Of a DNA stretch of 64,000 nt, positions 23,571 through 36,949 are shown in pieces. The notes under the pieces were generated by a model. The model had not been told where the DNA came from. It searched no databases and was given only the letters and a program-made list of their open reading frames with translations. Positions within the stretch are counted from its first letter, which is position 1; the number at the start of each line of letters is the position of its first letter. A program made the position numbers and the translations under genes. The stretch covers positions 1,368,980 through 1,432,979 of the forward strand of contig JAVSML010024599.1 in NCBI GenBank assembly GCA_038503035.1, written 5' to 3'. The DNA is from Crocodylus rhombifer (lineage: Eukaryota > Chordata > Crocodylia > Crocodylidae).

Positions 23571-24740
23571 AAAAGTGTGTCCATGTGCCTCAGCTTGGGG
23601 GCTCTGTAGCAGAGTCCCTGTGCTGAGGCATGTGGAGATGGAAGCAGCTAGTATCTGTGCTAAAACTTGGAGCAGCTTCAGAAATGGTAAAATGTATCAA
23701 TTCCGGGTGAATGAAGTACCTATAGTAATTTGCATATATGTTGATTTCAAAGTGTTTTTAAATTTGCCTCTCATTTCCGTGTGCTCGGGGAAAGCAAGGT
23801 CTGACCGTAAGAGCAGGAGGATGTTGTAGGGGGAAGAAATTCAGGGAGCCACCTGAACACCTCACCCCCAATTTAGTTTCTGTACTGTAGTAGTCAGAGT
23901 GGGGAACAAAAGCAAGGCAAATCTCCAATAATTGGATTCTATACCTGGAAAACTATAACAAATTGATAACTTTTCCATATATCAGATCTAATTATTGGGC
24001 ACCATCTTATATTTAGGGTCATCTCCTATTTGAGTAAATATATCATACTGCTGCTTGTGCTGCAAGGGGCTCTGGCCAGGCCACAGGGTGCCTCATCGTG
24101 GCGATAGCTGGCAGGCAGCTTGTGTGCTGAGCCTCCTGTGCTGAGGCACACTGCGCTGCAGCCAGCTGTGGAGCAGCTGGCTGGGGTGCAGTGTGCCTTG
24201 AGAGAGAGGAGCAGCCTGCCTGGGGATGGCTGCTTCCTTGTGTCCATGTGCCTCAACGTGAGGCTCTGTAGCGGAGTCCCTGTGCTGAGGCATGCGGAGA
24301 TGGAAGCAGTTAGTCCAGGGCTGCCTGCTCCCCTATCTGGAGACATCCTGCTCCCCAGCTGGCTGGGGCACAGAGTGCCTTAATGCCCCCCGCAGTCCCC
24401 ACCACAGCACATGAAGCAGACGTTTCCCTGTGCTGAGGCACACAGAGACGGGGAAAGGAGCCAGCTCTGGCCACAGTGTGTCTCAGTGCAAGGGCTCTAC
24501 GTGGCTCAGTGCAGGGGCCACTCAGTGGAGCCCCCCCATGCTGGAGGCATGGGGAGACAGAGGAGCACCCAGCCCATGGTTGGCTGCTCCCCTTTCTTGA
24601 AGTACACATGGAGACAGGGGAGCGGGCAGTCTAGGGCTTCCTGCTCCCCTGTCTCCACATTTGCCCCACCACACAGCGCTTTGGAGTGGTTTGTGCTGCT
24701 TTTGTTTCAGGGGTTTGCTATTGGGAAATCCCAGTAGCAA
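23571..24740. repeat. GC-rich array of repeated modules and hairpins
   Basis: A module of about 75 bp is present at 23575-23650 and 24238-24313 (shared core GAGTCCCTGTGCTGAGGCAT followed by GGAGATGGAAGCAG). The sub-motif TGTGCTGAGGCAC recurs near 24139 and 24431. TGGAGACAGGGGAGC (24609-24623) pairs perfectly with GCTCCCCTGTCTCCA (24643-24657). The composition is like the foldback elements. The 23650-24060 stretch between the modules is AT-rich and looks unrelated. Confidence 0.55.
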
Positions 24741-24869
24741 ATTTTACTCCAGCCCTGTTAACTAGCAGTGCAGCAAATGGTTTAATGTGCAACACATGCT
24801 GTTTGCGGCACTGCAAAGAGGTTTGCAGTGCCACAAACTGCACGTACGTGCACGTCTTGATTTGGTCAG

Positions 24870-25250
24870 TGGATTCATCTACACGTGCTATTAGCATGAA
24901 GTACCTGTTGGGTCAGAGCAGGCTTGGCTGGCAGGGGACCTGGGGGCTCAGTCTGCCAGCATGGGGCAGTTCCTGCCTGACTCGTCGTGCTACAGAGGGG
25001 CTGGCTGGAGCACGAGGGTGCTCCAGTGCAGGGCCAGGTGACAGGGAGCCCCTGCACTGATGCACCCTCATGCCCCAAGCAGTTGGGTCAGCATCTACAC
25101 ATGCATTGCTGAGCACTAAAGAATTCTGCCGCAGGATAGTACTTGTATTTACATGTGTAGACATTGAGGTATTGTAGTCAGTGAGGCTTTACCGAGGAGC
25201 TAATTAGGCAGCTACATGGTAAATATCTCATGTAGATGTGCCATGTAAAA
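24870..25250. mobile_element. MITE related to the one at 35017
   Basis: Ends ATTCATCTACACGTGCTA and, inverted, GGCACATCTACATGAGA. The centre contains CAGTGCAGGG...CCCCTGCACTG, a hairpin. The GC-rich middle (GGCTGGCTGGAGCACGAGGGTGCT ... CCTCATGCCCC) aligns with the middle of 35017-35452, so both belong to one family. Confidence 0.6.
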
Positions 25251-26122
25251 GAAAATCAGACAACAACTTTTCTTGGACACTAGGATTTGCTTGGTCCATT
25301 GTACAGATACTTAAGGCAGTTGCTTCAGCAGCTCAGTGTACAAATTGCTGAGAATGATCCAGGCCATGTATAAGACCAAGATTAATTTGTGTTATGCACC
25401 ATCTGGGTAATTACATACCTTGGGATTGCCCCCCAAAGGCTGGAATTTGTAATTGGCTAAAAATTAGTGGGCACCATGGGCCTAGATGATGGAAAGAACA
25501 GTGTAATATAAAAGCAAACATCCTTTGTTATAAGGTGTTGATGCAAAACACAGATACTCTAGTAATTCAGTAGAGTGATTTTCAAACTAAATGATTAAAA
25601 CAAAAAGTATAGTTTTCTTTTATTGTTTTTTTTCTCTTAAAGATGATCTAAGGTTTCTTTGTTTGTTTTCTTTAAGTTGGATCTGTCGCTTTTTTTACTA
25701 CTCTCTATATAAACAAGGCCTGGAGCAAGTGGTGTTGATTTCTTTTTTTTTTTTGCTTAAAAAGTTCCTTTCTAACAGTTTTCTTCTTTTTATTGTTTTA
25801 TTTTTAGCCTGAAATGTCAAAAATAGTATAACAGCAAGAGCCCTTCTGTATCTCTTACAGCTATATATTTTGACTTGTCATAACTTAATTGACAGGGTAG
25901 CATGCTGACACTTTTACAAAGATGTCCCTTTCCAAAAATGTTTGAAAAAGTCATCACAGCAGACTAGAATTTCTTTCCTCTCTCAGTTTCAGTCTGCTCA
26001 TGTTTATTACTCTAGTTCTTGCAGTGTTTTCATGTTAGACTAGACCTGAACATGTAATTGGAAAAAAATTAAAAAGTGGTGGCCATTTTTTGAACTTATT
26101 GCCCCATGCTACATTACATATA

Positions 26123-26285
26123 TATCACAAATAACTAGTTAATCGCACAATAAATTTAGACCAGTTGCAGTGCAAAGTAAAACCTACCACAAATGCAAAG
26201 TAATTATCACACAACTGGTTAATTGCACAATAAATTTAGGCCAGCCATAAGTACAAAGTAATTATCACGATAAAAATGATTATCC
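26123..26285 (+). repeat. Two-copy tandem repeat, 81-bp period
   Basis: TATCACAAATAACTAGTTAA at 26123 and TATCACACAACTGGTTAATT at 26204 start two adjacent units, both continuing with GCACAATAAATTTAG, CCAG and CAAAGTAA. Probably a local duplication. Confidence 0.7.
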
Positions 26286-27457
26286 GGCTATAAAAAGAGC
26301 CAATCAGCTACAAAGTTAGTGCTTGAAAATGTATAACAACTCTATAGCTGGTTTCTAACCAGCTTTAATTTGAACATCTAAGCAGGGCCCTATTATAAAG
26401 AAAAGCTAAACTAGCCCTTCTGACCCACAGCAACAGTGGTTTCTTTTTTTCTTGTAAAGGAAACCTGTAAAGTTAAGTATCTACAAAATGACTGTAACAG
26501 CATTATTAACATGTTAAGTTCCGATTAAAATATTGCCTCTCATTAGTGATTATAAAGGTGGCACATCTGTCATTCCATTATGTAGGGAACTCCCTGTGAC
26601 ATTGTTTAATGTGTATCTGTTGCATATATCCTGTATGTTCATTTGTGTATCATTTTTTATTCAGTTTGTTGAATCATATTGATAGACACAGATGTAATGC
26701 TAAACAGAACATAGCCACGGTTTTTACTGACTGTAGCTGATCAAGAACATCCAAAGTGTTTTATTTAGTCAGGGTAGTAAAGGCCAGCTTGTTTAAGGGA
26801 AACCAGCAAATGCCACTTTTCACAGCTCAGTGAGAAGACTAAGTGCGGCTATCTGGGTATAACCCAAGGCATAGAATGTGAAAAACTAACAAATTCCAGA
26901 CAATGCTCACATAAAAAGCTCCTTCTTGCCAGACTGCTGGAGAGCAAGACTCCCAGCACTGCTTGTACATACAGAGAAAATTATTCCTTGTTCAAACAAA
27001 CATATGGGGGCGGGGAGGGTGCAGAGAAAGAGGAAGGAGGATAATTGAGATTGGAAACATTGGCTTGAAGCTATTTGAGCACGAAACTGAGCCTGCTCCA
27101 GCAGTGAGGTTATGAACAGTGAAAGAGTTGATTTTAGACCAAGAAGCCAATCAGTGCTCAAAAGTAAAACCACGACAGCAGCAGATTTTTAGGGCTGACA
27201 CCATTTCAGTGCAAAGTACACACAGCTTGAGTCCACATTTGTCACCTGTTATTTACAGAAAAGTATCTTCAGAGTAAGTTTTATATATGTAAAAGCATTT
27301 TTTTAAAATTTAATGAATACTCTTAGAGTGAGGAAAGCCCACCTAGCTTGTCCCAGAGATGATCCCTACCACGGTACTGTTATTCTGTAAGAATCTGACT
27401 GTCTTGGATTTCCTTCAGAAATGTCCGGTCTTGTTTGCTGTAGGTATTGGGTTACAG

Positions 27458-27816
27458 CAGTGTTTTCCCAACCTTGTGAGTTACACCCAGCCGTAGAAGC
27501 CGCCTGTAGTCTTGGGCTCCTCTGGACTTCAGCCGTCACCACTGCTTCCCCTACCATTAATTGCCACTGGAGTAAGGGAGCACAGGAGAATTGGAGCTGA
27601 GGGAAGTGGCAGCACCTGAAGTACAGGGAACGCAAAATAACTGGTGGCAAAAGAAGAGGAATCAGTGCCTGAAGTATATGTGTGTGTGTGTGCGGTGGTG
27701 GCGGGGGGTTGCCTATTGTCACCATCATTCATGCAGGTTCCAAAGTTTTTGCCCTCTCCCTATCCCCTCCCCACCCACTCCCAAGAGGGGCACACTCCCT
27801 AGCTTGGGAAATGCTA
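27458..27816. mobile_element. hAT-type element, 359 bp, with perfect 8-bp target duplication
   Basis: GGTTACAG at 27450-27457 and again at 27817-27824 flank it exactly. The left end is CAGTGTTTTCCCAACC; the reverse complement of the right end is TAGCATTTCCCAAGCTAG. The interior holds a short (TG)n run near 27679-27692. No ORF resembles transposase. The perfect duplication makes this one of the younger hATs here. Confidence 0.85.
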
Positions 27817-29789
27817 GGTTACAGTATGCAACAGAGAGAGAGAAACAGGTTCGGTCCCCCTTGCTGCTGGAGTGCACATGGCTACAGATCACAAAACACC
27901 AACAAATGGGAACTTCCTTTTTTTTCTCTCTGTCATGTGTTTTTGGCCCATATGTTCAAAGCCTGCTAAAAAAGAGCAGGGTTTAGCCCAGAGTTTTCAA
28001 TATATTAGATTTACCAGTGGCTTTAGGGCTTATTAATTTTGGATTATTAAACATATAGTAACTGGTTACTAGTTAGGAACTGTAGCTGGCAAAAGAAAAT
28101 CCAAAGACGATAAGGGGAAAACAATTTAAAATTTTAGGAAAAGTTTCAGTTCTTTGCCTCTAGGCTGGCTAGGAAATTCCAAGATTATATTTGTCTTAGA
28201 GGAAGAAAGATAAAGTTGACTGTGAAGAGAGGGAGAATATCCACAGAAGAAAAGCTCGAGGGAAATGGCTTTCTTGATTTGAACTGAGAAGCTGGGTCTA
28301 GTTTATTAAATGGAGTAGCGCAAAGAAAACCTCAATTGAAGTTCATCATTTTTATATCCCAGAACCTCTCCAGATTTATGGAAAGAAATATAAACCAAAC
28401 AATTTTTAAAAAAGGAGTGCGCTTTTCTGTATTACTAGATTCATTTTATTCCTCTGTTGTAAAGAAGTATTAACTAACTTTAAAGGTGTTTGTGCTTATA
28501 TTAAAACAAAGGGTCTGCTTGGATTTTCTTTCAGCTTTACTTATATACACACTTTCAAATCTCATGTAGATTTTTTTATGAAAATAAATACAGAAATGGG
28601 AGTGTAGATTATTAGCAGTTCTTGGACTGGGTTTGTTGTCCCTTTCTAATAAGTAAAGAGATTTTTTTCAAAAAAAATTTTCCCCATGTACTTTGTAGCT
28701 GTAAAATCCTTGCTAACTAGTTCCTTTTTCATGAAAATTCAAGGAGATCATGCATTTGATATTTTTCTGTGTTTAAATAGTTTTATTCATTCAAAATCAT
28801 CCATAGGATGTATTTTGTTTGTTTACATTTTACCATACCAACTAGGTCAAGGTGTCAAAAAAATCCCAAGTGACTGAATATCACAGGGATTTCCATTAAT
28901 AAAATTGAACTGAAGTTAATTGTCTGTAGATGGCAATTCTGTATCCTTACCTTAACACTGAAAACAATGACTCAGAGAAAATTAGCTTCAAGCAAAGTCA
29001 GTTCCTGAGAAATCTTCCGTTAATCTAGAATGTAAAAATGCAACTTAAACGTCTGTGTTTACATAGGACAAAGCTTTTCATTAGGGTTTACTGCTTGTTT
29101 GCTTTCTCTCGCAGGGACTGAACCTAGCTCTGCTCATGTGCTTTTGTCTAAAGGGGAGCTTCCATTCAAATAGAACTGCCCTTGCAGAGCCTGAAGCTAT
29201 GTGACCCCTGCTCATTTGGAGGACTTAGAGATGTAAAGGAGAATGTCAGCTTTCATTAAAAGAGGATGTTTTCCAAGCTGTTTTCCTTAGGAAGATGTAA
29301 TGTGATGGAAACCTACAGTGTCGCAGATTTTTTTTAATATTAATTTATTTTACCAGCTCCTTCCCGTAACTGGCCTTTGGAGCTCAGAAACATCATAAGG
29401 CCTTGGGCCCTTAGGTTTTTTTAAAGAAGGTTCATGTCTTCAGGAAATAATATAGCTCAAACCACCACTGGAGCCACTTTATGCTCTTTCTTGCCAGCAC
29501 CTGAGTCGGGTGCTCTGTGGACAAGACAGCATGACCTCTGGCTATCAGGAGGGGTAGCTCAGTAGGTGACTGTCATCATGTGCTACTGGACTAAGCACAT
29601 AGCTGAGGAAAAAGGAGAGTAATTAAAGGTTAGTAAGTCCAGACCGTGGGGTATGAAATTAGGCACCAAAATCTAGAGACTGAAAATCAGAAGTTTACAT
29701 GGAGTTCAGTGGAAACTGTAGGTGCTTACCACCTTTGTAAATCAGATCAGTGCTAAAATGTGGACTAGGAGACTGAAGTTGAAAAATGT

Positions 29790-29905
29790 TGACTTAAACC
29801 TGTCTGCCTGGTTTCCTCTTATCATGTAAAGGTGATAATACTTGCCTGCCCCATAGGAGTGGTTAAAAGCAAGAATTTTGTATTTGTAAATGTGCCAGAT
29901 TATCT
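29790..29905 (+). repeat. MIR/CORE-SINE-like 3' fragment
   Basis: GGTTTCCTCTTATCATGTAAAGGTGATAATACTTGCC followed by CCCCATAGGAGTGGTTAAA resembles the MIR 3' part (cctcatctgtaaaatgggg-ataata). Confidence 0.5.
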
Positions 29906-32900
29906 ATATAACCGTACATTGGCCTCGCAGTAAACCAAAAGTTGACAGCTATGTGCAGACACTCTCACAGAAAGCTGTGCTCCACTTTTTTTTGTGGATG
30001 GCTAATTAAGATGGAAGCTGAACATGAGCTTTGAAATGTCTTGGTCCAACAGTTTCATTTCCAATCATCCAGTCCAGCATGGATTTGTTTGAAACCATAT
30101 CGGCTGGAACCAGGTTTAAACACGGTTCGTGAACGACTTGCAATGTAGAAACACCGTAACAGAGCAAAATAGTTCTCCCCACAAACATAAGAGCATCTTC
30201 ATAGTGCTTCAAACTTTTTGCAAGCCAACACTCAGAAGTCCAAGGCTCCTACTTAATTAGCACAGTGCACCCTACTAACTCGCCCCACTGCAAATTACCT
30301 ACAAGTAACTGAAACAAAATACTGAATTCTTACTTGGCAGTAGTTTCTTCAGTTTTCTGCTTGCTCTGGAAGTTCTTGTTGCTGTATTGTATTACTTTTC
30401 AGTTTTTCTTTCTTTAGAAAAGCTTTGAAGGCCTCATGCTCTACTTTGTTGAAGGAAGGCATTTGTTTCAAACTACTGGCTAGAAGAGCAGTGGGCTTAC
30501 GATGGCAATACCTATGTTTTGCTTGACTCTTGTGCCTTACTGCTACCTCTTCTGTCTTAACAGGAGAAATGAGTTAGTGAAGCATTTCCATCATTTATGT
30601 CTGGGTATCTGAAACAGAGGTTTTTCCACAAGAATAGGCAGAGTTTCTCCTTCAGATAAAGATTAAAGGTGGCAAATGATTACACATAGACATTTGGATT
30701 TAACACTGATGTTGGTGGGGGTTTTATGAAACAAGAAACAGAAAACGGAGTTAACCAATTTCTCTGCGCTTATCTTGATTCTGCCAGACCAAGTGGTCTT
30801 ATTAGATTAGTAGAAGCAAGGTGAGGGGGGCCTTTACAGGGAAAAGAGTAATTCCAGGCCTGGTTGCTCCATGGGTGAAGGTGGTGATTGGGTTACAAAC
30901 TGTTCTGTCGGTCTAGACAAGAAAGTGACAGGAAATAAGCTAGAGAAAATGTTTTTGTATCCCTAAAGCGTTATCTTAGAGCAGCACAGTTAGTAATGCT
31001 GTTGTGTGAAGCAACCTCCATTTGGACAGACAGCTTGACGCAGGCAAAGCTGCTAATTTGTTTTCAGCTTCAAGGAGATTTAGAGTCTTTGCATCCTTGG
31101 CAGTAGCACACAGTGTAATTGTTTCCCTCTCCTTAATCTTCAGTCTAGTTGCATTGGCTTACTGTAGCTAGGAAAGGTTGGAATGCTGACTGAATGTGCT
31201 GCACCAGATTCCTCCCCCTGGAAAAGGACGCAGTTGCCTGGAAGTCTTCTGACTATTCTACAAACACACCAGTCCTTTTGTAGTGGTGCCGTTACAAAAC
31301 CCTGCACAGAAAAGAAAAGCAATCCAGTTAGTGGGTAGGAAAGGAGGTGACAGCATTGATGTTCTTGTGCCGGCAACATTTCCTAATTTATGCTAACGTG
31401 TATTGCATATAGGGGCACTCTCTAAATAACACCTTCGCTTTCATTTACAGTGCATTTCTAGTCCTTATTTCCACAAAACTCATTTTATAGTCCTATAATT
31501 TAAATATTTTTAAAACCTAACTGAAACCGAGAGGTTTGTTTGTGTTCCATTATTCACAGTTTGGCGTTATTTGTAAAGAGCAACTGTTTACATTTCTAGG
31601 ATTTCTGCCATTACATACCACTGGTCAGAATTCTAGCTAGACTCACCCAAAATAGAGCCTTTTGAAACAGGGATAGAGCATATCATTGACCAGTTCAGTT
31701 ATTTAGTCAATCCAGTGGTAAAGCTTGGGTCAGCCTTGAAGGGTAAATTTCATTGCTGGGATACATTCTTGGCTATGAATAATTCTTGCTTTGAACCTTA
31801 AGATGCACAACAGACACAATAACTCTTGAGCTGAACTTTACAAGCAGAGCAGGCTGATTTATGGGCGGCTGTTGAAAATGCTTCTAGTCAAATTATTTTT
31901 GAATCTATGAATTAAGAAGTTGCAGTAAATTAATTACTATATATTGGTGCAGAGCTGAGTTGTCAAAAGCAGTGCAAGAGTTTATTTTTAATTTATAAAT
32001 TAAAAACCTGAAGTAGATTAATTAATGTATATTGATGCAGTAAATTGCATCAATGAGTTGAGAATAACTTTCAGTTTGGTATTAGAGGATACGACTGTCT
32101 CCTGATCCATGATAGCTTCTTGGCTAAGTGCCTTTTTCATGATGGAGACGAGAACATTTTTTCTTGATATTCATTGTTGTGATGGTTTGTCTAACTTTTT
32201 CAGTGCTGGAAGGTATATTGATCATTCCAAGGCATCCTGTCTTATTAAAGTTGTATCATGGAATTTGTTTTTAAGCAGTCCTAAAAATTAGTTGCAAAAG
32301 AAGCAATTTGCTTGTATTTTCCAATAGTTAACAGGCCAAGCAGATGGTAGAGCAGACCTGAAATAGTGTGTTTGGCTGCCTGCCACCATTCTATGAATTT
32401 TGATTTGTATGGATATGTAACAATTTTATTTTTCCCCTTTTGGAAGTGCATGCCTGTAAGTCTTGGGAAAATTAATCCTTGGTTTCCTGTGAAATGTGCA
32501 CTTGTAAAACAAATGTTGTAGCAATGTGCCATGCAGGCCCTGCATTGTGTCAATTAGGAGGCGTGACATCAGCAAACTCCATAAGCTGTCAAAGGCTAAA
32601 GTAGTCTTCAAAAGCATCAACTATTCATGGCTTTTCAGAAAAGAAATAAAAAAATGACAGCATTTAGAGCCACGATTTACCACAGTTGTATTGTTTGATT
32701 CTCCTCTTCAAAAGGGCTGGCATTATTATTTCTGCCATAAACACAGCTTGTAATTCTTTTTGACCCAGATTACTTATGAATGTGAAATAAAACAAAGCAT
32801 TCACATGTGTAAAATTTACACACAAAAAACAAGTGTGACTCAAACAACTTGAGGATGTAAAAAATTAAATGTTTCACAGCGAGAATAAATCAAACTAAAT

Positions 32901-35016
32901 TCAACTTTAATATTTTCTAATGCTACCCTTCCCAAAATCTTCTGTCAGAAAAGAAGTACTTAAACATTTTATATCTGTGATATTGATGCTGATATTGTCA
33001 CTAATTATAAGCCAAGAGAGCTATATTTAACAGTAAAATACGCCAGGGGTTTAGCACATGACAGACAGCTTGGGTCATAGTTCTTTTCTACAGTTTTTTT
33101 TCCCTGGAAATTTAGAGAACTCAGATTCTCCCTGTTCCTCATTTGAATTTTTGAGATCAAAAGGCCCTTCCTTCAAAGAACTTCATGTTGTTATTTAAAT
33201 GGTAATTGGCTCTCTCCTCAGTTTGACTATGTACATTTCAAGTTTAGTAGGTTTTGGACTTTAATTATTTCAGTTTTGTGTTTTTAATAGAGAGGGTGAT
33301 TTAGGGACTGACAAAGACTAACTACAAATTTGGAAGCTAGTTGCTTGTGGCAGGAGTTGTCAACTTTTGGGAAGACACAAAAGTTATTTAAGAAACATGT
33401 TTTTAAATACATGATTCTGCTTTTCTAATTGTCCCTTCTTACTATTGAGTTTCACATCTGGAGTAGTTTGCTCAACTGAATATTTTCATGTATTATGGAC
33501 ATAGTAAGCACAAACCATGAGACTTGATCAAATCAATTGCCTTGAAACATTTGGTCTAATGTAATAATTTCTATAGAGTTAAAACCTGGACCACAGATCT
33601 TTGGATCCGTTACAGATAGTGTTTGGATAACATTTATTTGTCAATGTTTTATATTGTAACTCAGAGTACAGACTTATGGGGGAAAATGATAGTGCTGTAA
33701 TTTTAGAAGTTAGACACAGCGGGCATTTTCACATTATTTCTTTCATCACTCTTAGCCAAGTTGGACTTTTATCCCATTGTTTTGTAAGCTCCATTACCTT
33801 CAATTCAAAGCAGTTGTTTGATGAAGAAACCCATGAGCTTTTACAATGAAGTATCTGTTGCCCAGGAAAGACTAAAATGTTTTTGCTAGCAAACATATTG
33901 ACAAAATAAAAGGAGGGAAATTGATTTCAGAAAGCCTGAATGGGAAGTTCAAAACTGGCTGTATTTCCTGTATTTGGCAAGTCAGGACTTGTTCTATTAA
34001 AAATAAATACATATGGAAACAGACACCTGCATTTTGTATTTAAACACATTTTCATAATAAATGTTAAATAGAACCCTGAAGACTGGGTCAGACAGAGAAT
34101 TTTATATTGTAAATCCAAAAAAGATAATGCTGAGTTCTACTTTTAAAAAGGATATAGCAGCTATGGATTCTAAAAAAATGGGGCTCCCAATCAGTGACAT
34201 AGCATTATTGTGTTGGGCACATCCACTGTTTCACGATCATTTTGATTGTATCTTCCTATTGTTGTGTTCATTCTCATTTGGGTGTAGACCACCCAGCAAA
34301 TCTAACTTGTAGCCATCTCTCCCTCCTCAAACCTATGGTGCATGTGTATTCATGTTTTCGCTTTCTGTTCACGGAGGTATCCAGCTGGGAAAATATAGTG
34401 TGTACAATACTCTCTGCCTTCAACTGACATTTCTCATAAATTGCAACAGAAACACTGCTATCAGCAGCTTAATAGCAGGTAGAATACAGCTCTACATATC
34501 AAGTCTCAGCAGGATACAGAAACTATGGTTACCAAATTTCCAAAGAGAAAAGGAGTTGGGGGGAAAGTTCCTATATAAGAATAACAGAAAAAACATTGAA
34601 AATGGATTCATTGAAAGCAGCCTTTTTGAAAAGGGCTTATAGGGGCTGACTCAGTGGCTGCAATACACTCAGTTTTTGCTGAACTGTTATTTTTGAAGAC
34701 CTCACAGGAGGTTTTTGTTGTTAAGCAGATCAGCAAAGCCAACAGTCTTTCTCCTTCTGTCCTTTAAAAAAAACTTCTTTGATAAACTCAGTGAAAAGGG
34801 TAATAGTTAACTGCAGTTCTAATATAGGGTGATTATGGGCAAAATAGAAGCTGTACAGAGGCTCAGCCACAAATGCCCATATGCAGGAAACACACTTCAG
34901 TGTCAAATTAACCAGTAAATAGTATTTTATCAACCATATCATCAGTAGGATTTAATTAATTGTCATATTGCCCCATAATCTGTATTTCTGTATTGTGACG
35001 CAAGATGAGAGACAGT

Positions 35017-35452
35017 GGGCACATCTATACGTGCAATTAGTGTGCCTGAATAAACTCCAGTGCAGTTTGCATTGGAGTCAGCTGCTCCCAGGTGCAGCAC
35101 CTTGATGTGCATCCAGAACTGCAGCAGATGGAGCCAGGGTAGAGCAGCCCTGGGTTGGCAGGGAGTTTGGTGGGTCAGCCCTGGGCTCCAGGTGCGGGAT
35201 GGGCTGGCTGAAACACAAGGATGCTTAAGTGCGGGGCTGGGCAGGAGGCAGCTCTCACACTTTTGCATCCTCGTGCCCCGGTCACTATCTACATGAATGT
35301 TTCAGCAGAGTTAATTACTCTGCTGTAGTATTATCTTAGGGCAGAGTTAATTAAACTACTGCACCCTAACACTAGCGCTTGTATAGACCCTGATGCTTTA
35401 CTGCAGTGCAAATTAGTCAGTTCCGCAGTAAAGTGCATGTGTAGATGCACCC
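35017..35452. mobile_element. MITE, 436 bp, with GC-rich centre
   Basis: Left end GGGCACATCTATACGTGCAA; the reverse complement of the right end is GGGTGCATCTACACATGCAC. Internal inverted motifs include GCAGAGTTAATTACTCTGC (35305-35323). The GC-rich middle matches that of the element at 24870. A Chompy-like crocodilian MITE is a reasonable guess. No clear target duplication. Confidence 0.65.
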
Positions 35453-36144
35453 AATATGTACTACCGATCACATGTGTAATTGTAAAGTTATTTTGCCTGC
35501 ATTTATTTTGCAAAATGTCCGCTACTCCATAGCTACAATAAGTTCATTTAGAGAAGGATAAAGTTTCTGAATTAAAGCTCTTTGGTAAACTGAGGATATT
35601 CTGGATTTTGTCCCCCCTGTCCTCGCACTGCCTGGTCAGACAAATATTTCCTGTGAAGTTAGAACAAAATTAATCATTTTTCCTTTTTTTTAGAGTTAAA
35701 ACTCGTCAGACACCACTGTAGAGGGGAGAATGCATGTGATATTTTTCTGAATTAAATCCTTCTAGGAGCTGAGTAGTTATCACTAAAAATCTGAATAAAA
35801 TTGCAATGTAAAAGACATAGTTTCCTCTTGTTATTTGTCGTGATAAAAGGCAAAGCATGTAGAAAAGCATTTACTACACCTTAGAGCCACACTAGTTGTT
35901 ATGGTGACTTCCTACATAGAGTCAGCTTTTTGCCAGTGCACTTTAAAAATCTAAAAACGTGTAATGCTGAGTGTGTGCTTTTCCCATCATATTCTTACTT
36001 TTCTTTATGGCCTAGGAAACATAAGGACATTTTGCTCATCCCAATATCAGTCTGCAGTTGGCTTGAGGTTCAGTTCCTGAACTGATGCAGTTTGGATATT
36101 ACATAGCACTTAAAGGAAGAAAAAAAAAGGGTTAAAAGTGGAAA

Positions 36145-36220
36145 ATAGTCTGCCCGAAGTCAGAGCCTGAAATTGTACCTATTAGTCAGATGACCTACTC
36201 TATCAGTTAGAGGCTAATGT
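36145..36220 (-). repeat. Degenerate tRNA-derived SINE fragment (MIR-like)
   Basis: AGTCAGAGCCTGAAATTGTACC ... GACCTACTCTATCAGTTAGAGG resembles an inverted MIR/tRNA head (B box then A box on the minus strand). Very diverged. Confidence 0.35.
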
Positions 36221-36949
36221 GAAAAGTAAGAATACCCTTTTTATGATAAAAGGCCCACCTGTACTCATTCTTCATCCGAGTGGAAGGGCTACATTTAGAC
36301 CCTGATTAGGCTTCTATTTTTTATGCCAGCATCTAGTTAGTAAGCATCTTCGAAGGACACTTTCCCTGTAGCCACAGTTTTTAGTAGAGTAAGCTTTTCA
36401 GGTTTGTTATGAAAGACTGGGAAAGGAAATGCTGCAAACATGGCACAAGATTTTAAGGGTCACCAAATATACTGTTGATTCTGAGCAAGGACATAAATAA
36501 TGCTAACTGGTTTCTGTGAAGAGAGCTGTTAGTTTTGATCTGGCAGGATGAGTGAAATTTATTGCTGCTCTCCTTTAGCTCCCCAGTCTATTTCCAACTA
36601 GGTATTTTTGGGAGACACCAGCAGTATGTATTTATTGGTGTTGGCCTGTTTATTTTAGTAGTGTTGGCTACATTTTGAGTCTTGGTTGGACAGAAGAAAA
36701 AATGTTTTCCTTCAAGGTCTCAAAGATGTAATTAAGTATATGTTATTGAGGCTAATGGATGTTCACCCTCTGTACATCAATAAGATGAGTCACTCATATA
36801 AAAGATTTTCACATCTGCCACCTCAGGATCTTTTGACTCCTCGTGTTCTTTTCAAATTATTTTCTCTCTCATGTCAAGACAGCGCCTCATAGGATTTTCT
36901 CAGTCATCATGTTACTTTCTCTTAGTGTTATTGTCTCCAAGTTCCAGCA

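Noticed and set aside
29546..29600. tRNA-like start GGGGTAGCTCAGTAGG
   Set aside because: An A-box-like string only; no anticodon stem, no GGTTCRA B box at the right distance.
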